DNA of 5,321 bases from contig JAAZLZ010000056.1 of the NCBI GenBank assembly GCA_012799075.1, forward strand, positions 1-5,321, in the 5' to 3' direction. A program made the translations under genes and the position numbers. Source of the stretch: Bacillota bacterium (GTDB lineage: Bacteria; Bacillota; Limnochordia; JAAZLZ01). Of this stretch, positions 1 through 4,297 are shown piece by piece. Position 1 is the stretch's first letter; each line of letters opens with the position of its first letter. The notes under the pieces are model-generated. The model was not told the origin of the DNA. It saw nothing but the letters and a program-made list of their open reading frames with translations, and made no database searches.

Positions 1-135
1 AATCTGGACTATTCCCTGGGCAATTACAGCCTCCTTGCCGCGTTGCCCAGCTTCGTCGTCGCCGTTAAGACCCGCAGTCTCCTTTGGACTGTAGTGACGG
101 GGATGGGCGTTGTGGTCCTCCTGCGTTCCTTGTAA
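1..135 (+). CDS. azlD: AzlD-like branched-chain amino acid transport subunit, C-terminal fragment
   Basis: The first frame is open from base 1 to a TAA at 133-135, giving 44 residues that start outside the window. The fragment is hydrophobic, with a Pro-containing turn (LAALPSF, residues 13-18), a short basic loop (VKTRS, residues 22-26) and a last membrane helix (about residues 27-41) ending in LLRSL. From memory, this order of LPxxVxxxTRSLLxTVxxGMxVxxLLR resembles the C-terminus of AzlD (PF05437). AzlD is the small membrane partner of AzlC in branched-chain amino acid export. Most of the protein is missing, so the call rests on this tail only. It lies 269 bp upstream of the binding-protein gene, with a possible terminator between them, so it probably belongs to a separate transcription unit. 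An unrelated small membrane protein remains possible. Confidence 0.6.
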   Translation, partial: NLDYSLGNYSLLAALPSFVVAVKTRSLLWTVVTGMGVVVLLRSL

Positions 136-157
136 ACTTTGTCCCATAACAGGGTTT

Positions 158-189
158 TTGACTTCGTTGCCGAAGGTTGTCTTTATACG
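158..189 (+). promoter_or_regulatory. Candidate sigma-70/sigma-A promoter for the ABC operon
   Basis: TTGACT at 158-163 matches five of six bases of the -35 consensus. Downstream, TATACG at 184-189 matches the first four bases of the -10 consensus but at a 20-nt spacing, which is long. TTTATA at 182-187 has a better 18-nt spacing but a poorer match. It lies after the azlD-like stop and before the binding-protein gene on the same strand. No better pair was seen nearer to 405. This is a tentative call. Confidence 0.35.
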
Positions 190-254
190 TGAGTTTCTAA
201 GGAAGGGGCTTTAGGGGCTGGGAGTCGGGCTGTAGACACTATCCTGTAGAAAGC

Positions 255-274
255 CTGAGAGACCTCGGTTTTTT
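255..274 (+). terminator. Candidate intrinsic terminator or attenuator
   Basis: CTGAG (255-259) can pair with CTCGG (264-268), using one G-U pair, around the 4-nt loop AGAC, and is followed directly by six T (269-274). The A-run at 250-252 could pair with the T-run and extend the stem past a mismatch. The stem is short, so termination may be weak. It could end the azlD-like transcript. If the candidate promoter at 158-189 is real, it would instead act as an attenuator inside the leader of the binding-protein gene. The AAAGCC at 250-255 could alternatively pair with GGCTTT at 207-212. Confidence 0.4.
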
Positions 275-390
275 GTACGCCCGATTATGCCGTTGCCTGT
301 CAGAAGCTTACAAGCCGGAAGGGAGGATGTTGGCCTTTTTTGTCCAACCAATTTAGGGAGAGTTTCTCTAGTAAAGTTGAGAAAAGAAAA

Positions 391-396
391 AGGAGG
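391..396 (+). promoter_or_regulatory. Shine-Dalgarno site of the binding-protein gene
   Basis: AGGAGG is a full match to the anti-Shine-Dalgarno sequence and lies 8 nt before the GTG at 405. It follows an A-rich stretch likely to be unstructured. It fixes the GTG at 405 as the start and predicts strong translation of the binding protein. Confidence 0.9.
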
Positions 397-404
397 TTGA
401 ACCC

Positions 405-1508
405 GTGAGAAAGACTCTCTGTTTGTTTTTAGTGTGTGCAATGCTTGTTGTAGGTAGTGGATTTGCTTTGGCCGCGGATTACAAGATTGGGGTTGTAACG
501 GGGACCGTCTCCCAGGGGGAAGATGAGTACCGGGGAGCGGAGAAAGTTGTTGCAATGTATGGGGACATGATTAAGCATGTCACCTATCCGGACAACTTCA
601 TGCAGGAGCAGGAGACGACCATTTCTCAGATCGTTCAGCTGGCAGCTGACAAGGACGTGAAAGCTATTGTGATCTGCCAGGCGGTGCCGGGGACGGTGGC
701 TGCCATCCGGCGGGTCAGGGACATGCGTCCTGATGTGAAGTTTGTCCTTGGGGTTCCCCACGAAGACCCGTACTTAGTTGCTGAGACCGCCGATGTGGTT
801 TTGGAGACGGACAACCTGGGCCGAGGCCGCACCATCGTTCGTTTGGCCGCTGATATGGGGGCCAAGAAGTTCCTCCATTACTCCTTCCCCCGCCATATGT
901 CCTATGAGCTTCTGGCTCAAAGACGGGACATCATGAAGGACGAGGCGGAGAAGCTGGGTCTGGAGTTCATCTTCGTCACAGCTCCCGACCCCATGGGTGA
1001 TGCGGGCATTCCCGGCGCGCAGCAGTTCATCCTGGAGGACCTCCCCCGCCAGGTGGCCAAGCACGGCAAGGACATTGCTGTTTTTAGCACCAACTGCGCC
1101 ATGCAGGAGCCTTTGATCATCAAAGCCCTAGAGACCGGGGCCATCTTCCCCGAGCAGTGCTGCCCCAGCCCGACCCATGGTTATGTCGGTGCATTGGGCC
1201 TGGCTATTACCGATGATATGCAAGGCGACATGACTGCCATCCTCAAGGCCATCGATGAGGCTATCGTGTCTAAGGGCGGCGCCGGCCGCTTTGGCACCTG
1301 GGCTGTTCCTTTCAACATGATGGCCGTCGAAGCAGGTGTTGAGGTAGCTCGGGCGGCAGTCGAGAAGGACTTGGACTTCGCCGATATGGAGTCCGTAGGC
1401 GAGATCTTCGGTGGAGTAGCCGGCGGCGAGGTTACCATCAATCGGCTGGAAGGCAACTTCTACTTGTTGACAGCGCCGTCTGTTGTTTTTGGCGTAACAG
1501 AGTTCTAG
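405..1508 (+). CDS. DUF3798-family periplasmic substrate-binding protein of an ABC importer
   Basis: This 367-residue protein is probably the extracytoplasmic ligand receptor for the transporter encoded downstream. Start: GTG with AGGAGG 8 nt upstream. Residues 1-23 form a Sec signal peptide (basic MRK, hydrophobic core, ALA at 21-23 before the cut). There is no lipobox: C6 and C11 lie inside the hydrophobic region without the right context. The mature part looks like a two-lobed periplasmic-binding fold, opening with strand KIGVVTGT (27-34). Motifs I associate from memory with DUF3798 (PF12683) are TGTVSQGEDEYRGAE (32-46), HVTYPDNFMQEQETT (58-72), CQAVPGT (91-97), PHEDP (118-122), SFPRHMSYELL (160-170), APDPMGDAG (193-201), GAQQFILED (204-212) and GRFGTWA (294-300). 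Length fits that family. The ligand is unknown. It is followed by a strong stem-loop and then by the ATPase and permease genes. Mature cysteines occur at 91, 231, 252 and 253. Confidence 0.88.
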   Translation: MRKTLCLFLVCAMLVVGSGFALAADYKIGVVTGTVSQGEDEYRGAEKVVAMYGDMIKHVTYPDNFMQEQETTISQIVQLAADKDVKAIVICQAVPGTVAAIRRVRDMRPDVKFVLGVPHEDPYLVAETADVVLETDNLGRGRTIVRLAADMGAKKFLHYSFPRHMSYELLAQRRDIMKDEAEKLGLEFIFVTAPDPMGDAGIPGAQQFILEDLPRQVAKHGKDIAVFSTNCAMQEPLIIKALETGAIFPEQCCPSPTHGYVGALGLAITDDMQGDMTAILKAIDEAIVSKGGAGRFGTWAVPFNMMAVEAGVEVARAAVEKDLDFADMESVGEIFGGVAGGEVTINRLEGNFYLLTAPSVVFGVTEF

Positions 1509-1510
1509 GC

Positions 1511-1522
1511 TGGCAGCTGCCA
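1511..1522 (+). repeat. 12-bp perfect palindrome after the binding-protein gene
   Basis: TGGCAGCTGCCA is a perfect palindrome starting 3 nt after the stop codon at 1506-1508. As RNA it cannot form a tight hairpin alone because there is no loop. Its GCCAGGT extension (1519-1525) duplicates GCCAGGT at 1528-1534, so either copy can pair with ACCTGGC at 1548-1554. It could be a DNA-binding site or part of an alternative fold of the adjacent stem-loop. Confidence 0.5.
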
Positions 1523-1523
1523 G

Positions 1524-1558
1524 GTAAGCCAGGTGCCCCGGCAGGGCACCTGGCTTAC
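1524..1558 (+). other. Perfect 15-bp intercistronic stem-loop without a U-tract
   Basis: GTAAGCCAGGTGCCC (1524-1538) pairs perfectly with GGGCACCTGGCTTAC (1544-1558) around the 5-nt loop CGGCA. The stem starts 15 nt after the binding-protein stop codon. The following bases (ATCATGTAAACC) contain no T-run, so it is not a standard intrinsic terminator on this strand. By analogy with the stem-loops between binding-protein and membrane genes in operons such as malE-malF, the likely role is to block 3' exonucleases and hold binding-protein mRNA above the level of the permease mRNA. Partial termination is possible. A smaller inverted repeat TTACAT-C-ATGTAA (1555-1567) overlaps its right arm. Confidence 0.75.
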
Positions 1559-1587
1559 ATCATGTAAACCCGTACGGAGGGACAACT

Positions 1588-1620
1588 GGAGGCTTGGGGC
1601 CCTTGCCTGGGCCCGCCTCC
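1588..1620 (+). promoter_or_regulatory. GC-rich stem-loop upstream of the ATPase ribosome binding site
   Basis: GGAGGC (1588-1593) pairs with GCCTCC (1615-1620), and GGGCCC (1597-1602) pairs with GGGCCC (1609-1614). This gives 12 G/C-rich pairs with a 3-nt bulge TTG (1594-1596) and loop TTGCCT (1603-1608). It ends 20 nt before the GGGAGG ribosome binding site of the ATPase gene. Its arms contain one Shine-Dalgarno-like and one anti-Shine-Dalgarno-like block, so alternative pairings with the real site are possible. It could tune ATPase translation. No ligand motif was recognised. Confidence 0.55.
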
Positions 1621-1631
1621 CTTGGATGCCG

Positions 1632-1646
1632 CCTCCGCGAGGGAGG
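1632..1646 (+). promoter_or_regulatory. Shine-Dalgarno site of the ATPase gene inside a small hairpin
   Basis: GGGAGG (1641-1646) is the best ribosome binding site near the ATPase start, 11 nt before the GTG at 1658. CCTCC (1632-1636) lies just upstream and can pair with GGAGG (1642-1646) around the loop GCGAG, which would hide the site. A second CCTCC at 1616-1620 could compete for the same bases. This suggests low or controlled initiation, in contrast to the open AGGAGG site of the binding protein. Confidence 0.55.
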
Positions 1647-1657
1647 ATGGTGCTGGA

Positions 1658-3259
1658 GTGGCACAAGCTTTGAGGATGCAAGGTATCACAAAGAAATATT
1701 ATGGAACGACGGTCCTCAAGGAAGTAGGCTTGGAGGTAGACCAGGGGGAAATCCATGCCTTGGTCGGAGAAAATGGTGCGGGCAAGTCCACCCTGATGAA
1801 CATCCTGTTTGGCATGCCTGTCATTCATCAAACAGGGGGTTATGAGGGAGAGATCTACATAGGCGGTGAACAGGTGGACATTTTGGCCCCTGCCGACGCC
1901 ATGGCTCTGGGAATCGGCATGGTTCACCAGGAATTTATGCTGATACCGGGATTTACCGTCACCGAAAACATCAAGCTGAACCGGGAGATCAGCCGTCCGA
2001 ATCTTTTAAGTCGGCTTTTTGGCAAGAGCCTGGAAGTGCTTGACATGGACCAAATGGGCCGGGACAGCAGAGCTGCGTTGGACAAGCTGGGTGTTGGGAT
2101 CGATGAGTGGCTGCCGGTTGCGGGGCTCCCGGTGGGTTACATGCAGTTTGTTGAGATTGCCCGGGAAATCGACAAGCGCAATGTGCGGCTGTTGGTTTTC
2201 GATGAACCGACGGCGGTTTTGGCCGAAAGTGAGGCAGAGCTGTTTTTGACGGCCATTCGAAAGCTGGCCCAGTCGGGCCTGGCCATCTTGTTCATCTCCC
2301 ACCGCCTCGATGAAGTTGCGGCGGTGGCCGACCGGATTACCGTCCTGCGGGACGGCGAAGTGGTCGGCAGGCTCTCCGGGGAAGAGGCCCATCTGGACCG
2401 GATCGCTGAGCTCATGGTCGGACGCAAGATCGAAAGACCCGCCTTGCCAGCCCGTGTCCGGGAGCCTAGTGATGAAGACATTATCTTGGATATGCGGAAC
2501 CTGGTGGTTGACATGCCCGGCGAAAGGCTGAATGGATTGGACCTTGCCATCCGGCGGGGTGAAATCATCGGGCTGGGCGGCTTGGCAGGCCATGGCAAGG
2601 TGGCAGTTGCCAACGGGATCATGGGTCTTTACCCGGCAACGGGAGAAGTCATGAAAGACGGCGAACCTTTGCCCTTGGATGATCCTGCTGAGGTGCTGCG
2701 CAGGGGCATAGCCTTTGTCTCCGAAGACCGGCGGGGCACGGGCCTTCTCCTTGGCGAATCGTTGGAGCACAACATCGCCTTCACCAGCCTTCAGGCTCAA
2801 GACCGATTCTTGAAAGGGTTCTTGCCTGGATCCTGGCTCAAGCTGCAGGATAGTGCTGAAATACGAGAGCATGGCCTGCGGATGATCAAGGAGCTCGACA
2901 TTCGCTGCCGGGGTCCTGAACAGCCTGTGCGGAGGCTGAGCGGCGGCAATCAGCAGAAGGTTTGTCTTGCCCGGGCCTTGACCCTATCACCTGAGATCCT
3001 GTTTGCCTCGGAGCCGACCCGGGGGATCGACGTGGGAGCAAAGAACTTGGTTTTGGACCTTCTAGTTGAGTTTAACCGCAAAATGAACATGACCGTAGTG
3101 ATTACTTCTAGCGAGCTGGCTGAACTGCGGAAGATCTGTGATCGCATCGCTATCATTTACCAGGGGCGGCTGGTGGGGATTCTAGATCCCGATGCCCCCG
3201 ATGTGGAGTACGGATTGATGATGGCCGGCGGCAAAAGAACGGGGGTGACCGGAGGATGA
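1658..3259 (+). CDS. Tandem ABC ATPase of an RbsA/MglA-type importer
   Basis: This 533-residue cytoplasmic protein holds two ABC nucleotide-binding domains in one chain and powers the importer. Domain 1: Walker A GENGAGKST (37-45), Q-loop VHQEF (89-93), degenerate signature LPVGYMQ (157-163), Walker B LLVFDEP (178-184), switch histidine in ISHRLDE (H215), then the linker motif MVGRKI (253-258). Domain 2: Walker A GLAGHGKVA (308-316) with Val where Ser/Thr is usual, SEDRRGTGL (355-363), canonical signature LSGGNQQK (427-434), Walker B region ILFASEPTRGID (447-458) with Ser where Asp is usual, and TSSEL in place of the H-switch. Size and layout fit the carbohydrate/nucleoside ATPase family. I chose GTG 1658 because GGGAGG lies upstream and the N-terminus then matches the family. 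The frame is open back to TTG 1622 (12 more residues), but that codon lacks a ribosome binding site. The stop overlaps the next gene by 4 bp. Confidence 0.9.
   Translation: MAQALRMQGITKKYYGTTVLKEVGLEVDQGEIHALVGENGAGKSTLMNILFGMPVIHQTGGYEGEIYIGGEQVDILAPADAMALGIGMVHQEFMLIPGFTVTENIKLNREISRPNLLSRLFGKSLEVLDMDQMGRDSRAALDKLGVGIDEWLPVAGLPVGYMQFVEIAREIDKRNVRLLVFDEPTAVLAESEAELFLTAIRKLAQSGLAILFISHRLDEVAAVADRITVLRDGEVVGRLSGEEAHLDRIAELMVGRKIERPALPARVREPSDEDIILDMRNLVVDMPGERLNGLDLAIRRGEIIGLGGLAGHGKVAVANGIMGLYPATGEVMKDGEPLPLDDPAEVLRRGIAFVSEDRRGTGLLLGESLEHNIAFTSLQAQDRFLKGFLPGSWLKLQDSAEIREHGLRMIKELDIRCRGPEQPVRRLSGGNQQKVCLARALTLSPEILFASEPTRGIDVGAKNLVLDLLVEFNRKMNMTVVITSSELAELRKICDRIAIIYQGRLVGILDPDAPDVEYGLMMAGGKRTGVTGG
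3251..3255 (+). promoter_or_regulatory. Shine-Dalgarno-like GGAGG touching the permease 1 start
   Basis: GGAGG lies immediately before the ATG at 3256 with no spacer. This is too close for usual initiation and makes stop-restart coupling through the ATGA overlap the likely way permease 1 is translated. GGGGG at 3241-3245, 10 nt upstream, might help. TTG 3268 is an in-frame alternative at 12-nt spacing from GGAGG, but nothing else supports it. Confidence 0.5.
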
Positions 3260-4296
3260 AGCAGCGGTTGGAAAATCTCGTGGAAAGATTCGGCATTCCG
3301 CGGCTGATCATCATCGCTTTTGTTCTTGTTCTGTTCATCCTCGGAAGTCTAACGGGGCTGTCTACGGGCCAGTTGCTTAGCGCCTCCCTGGTTCGGTTTG
3401 GCATGAATGGGATTCTGGTGCTGGCGATGGTTCCTACCATCAGCTGTGGAGTGGGACTCAACTTCGGCCTGCCGGTAGGCATACTGTGCGGCTTGGTTGG
3501 AGCCCTAATCAGCATGCAGCTAGAGCTGAAGGGCTTTGGCGGGTTGGCTGCTGCCCTCCTCTTCAGCCTTCCCTTGGCTGCCATCTTGGGCTGGCTTTAC
3601 GCCTGGCTGCTCAACCGGGTGCAGGGCCAAGAAATGATGGTTGGGACCTATGTGGGGTTTTCCAGTGTCGCGTTCATGTGCATCTTTTGGCTCCTTGCTC
3701 CCTTCGACAATCCGGAGCTGATCTGGGCTATCGGAGGTCGGGGTTTGAGGTATACCTTAACCCTAGACAAGCACTTTGGCAAAGTGCTGAATGGATTCTT
3801 GCTCTTGAAAATCGGACAGTTGGAAATACCCTTTGGCTTGGTGGGGGCTTTTCTTCTCCTTTGCCTGTTGGTGCAGTTGTTCCTTAAGACGAAGGTGGGC
3901 TTGGCCATGCAGGCTGCCGGAGACAATCCCAGGTTTGCCCGGGCCGCGGGGATTGATGTTCCCCAGATGCGCACCGTGGGCATCGTCTTGTCAACGATCC
4001 TCGGCGCGGTGGGGATTATTATTTATGCCCAGAGCTATGGCTTCTTGCAGCTCTATATGGCTCCCTTGATGATGGCTTTTCCCGCGGTTGCTGCCATCTT
4101 AATCGGTGGGGCAAGCTTGGAGAAGGCCACCGTTGGCCATGTCATCCTGGGTACGTTCTTGTTTCAAACGCTGCTGACGATTGCGCTGCCGGTGACCAGT
4201 CATATCATCGGGGGAGACATCTCCGAGGTGGCCCGGCTGATTATCAGCAACGGAATGATACTATACGCCCTAACCAGGGCCAGTGGGGGGAGATAG
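3256..4296 (+). CDS. BPD_transp_2 (RbsC-like) ABC importer permease, subunit 1
   Basis: This 346-residue membrane protein is one half of the transport channel. It is strongly hydrophobic, with roughly ten likely membrane segments, for example residues 14-34, 47-62, 71-88, 95-119, 131-149, 192-210, 238-258, 272-286, 293-312 and 325-340. The cytoplasmic coupling loop TKVGLAMQAAGDNPRFARAAGI (about 212-233) has the spaced Gly, Ala, Gly and Asn pattern of the BPD_transp_2 family (PF02653). ILIGGASLEKATVGHVILGT (281-300) is the usual second conserved block. At the place where sugar permeases such as RbsC carry GGIDLSVG, this protein reads CGVGLNFGLPVG (64-75). The ATG overlaps the ATPase stop by 4 bp (ATGA), so translation is probably coupled. 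The second permease begins 1 nt after this stop. It probably works as a heterodimer with that protein. Ligand unknown. Confidence 0.9.
   Translation: MKQRLENLVERFGIPRLIIIAFVLVLFILGSLTGLSTGQLLSASLVRFGMNGILVLAMVPTISCGVGLNFGLPVGILCGLVGALISMQLELKGFGGLAAALLFSLPLAAILGWLYAWLLNRVQGQEMMVGTYVGFSSVAFMCIFWLLAPFDNPELIWAIGGRGLRYTLTLDKHFGKVLNGFLLLKIGQLEIPFGLVGAFLLLCLLVQLFLKTKVGLAMQAAGDNPRFARAAGIDVPQMRTVGIVLSTILGAVGIIIYAQSYGFLQLYMAPLMMAFPAVAAILIGGASLEKATVGHVILGTFLFQTLLTIALPVTSHIIGGDISEVARLIISNGMILYALTRASGGR
4289..4292 (+). promoter_or_regulatory. Shine-Dalgarno site that decides the TTG start of permease 2
   Basis: GGAG at the end of a G-run (4285-4292, GGGGGGAG) lies 5 nt before the TTG at 4298 and inside the last codons of permease 1. 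No ATG lies in frame until well inside the membrane region, and the in-frame GTG at 4316 has no comparable site. The TTG is therefore the preferred start. Confidence 0.65.
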
Positions 4297-4297
4297 C

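Larger units (their letters stand above)
136..404 (+). other. Non-coding leader region between azlD-like gene and the ABC operon
   Basis: This 269-bp stretch has no convincing gene on either strand. It contains a candidate promoter (158-189), a 6-bp complementary pair GGCTTT (207-212) / AAAGCC (250-255), a candidate stem-loop plus T-run (255-274), and a small inverted repeat TTTCTC (363-368) / GAGAAA (379-384) just upstream of the ribosome binding site. The direct repeat CTGTAG occurs at 230-235 and 244-249. The last 50 bases are more A-rich than the genes. I compared it by eye with common riboswitch consensus motifs (TPP, SAM-I, FMN, lysine, cobalamin, purine, T-box) and recognised none. If transcription starts near 195, the binding-protein mRNA has a 5' leader of about 200 nt, long enough for regulated termination. 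Confidence 0.5.

Noticed and set aside
329..348. GTTGG/CCAAC inverted repeat with an internal T-run as a terminator
   Set aside because: The T-run is in the loop rather than after the stem, and the stem is only 5 bp.
327..356. Nine-codon ATG frame preceded by GGGAGG in the leader
   Set aside because: The Shine-Dalgarno touches the ATG with no spacer, and the peptide (MLAFFVQPI) has no feature of a known leader peptide.
211..555. Antisense open frame across the leader and start of the binding-protein gene
   Set aside because: Its product is Pro/Ser/Gln-rich with no recognisable motif, and it overlaps the signal peptide of a well-supported gene.
1524..1558. Stem-loop as a standard intrinsic terminator
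   Set aside because: No T-run follows on the + strand, and the downstream genes are needed for a working transporter and have no clear promoter of their own.
1570..1577. Short palindrome CCGTACGG as an operator
   Set aside because: Eight bases, a single copy and no match to a known operator; expected by chance in this GC-rich gap.
1622..1657. Upstream TTG start giving the ATPase 12 extra residues
   Set aside because: No ribosome binding site precedes it, it abuts the 1588-1620 stem-loop, and the real GGGAGG would lie inside the coding region.
2006..2872. Long antisense open frame (288 codons) inside the ATPase gene
   Set aside because: The + strand frame carries complete ABC motifs across the whole region; the antisense product has no recognisable domain and no ribosome binding site context. 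It is a shadow of a GC-rich gene.
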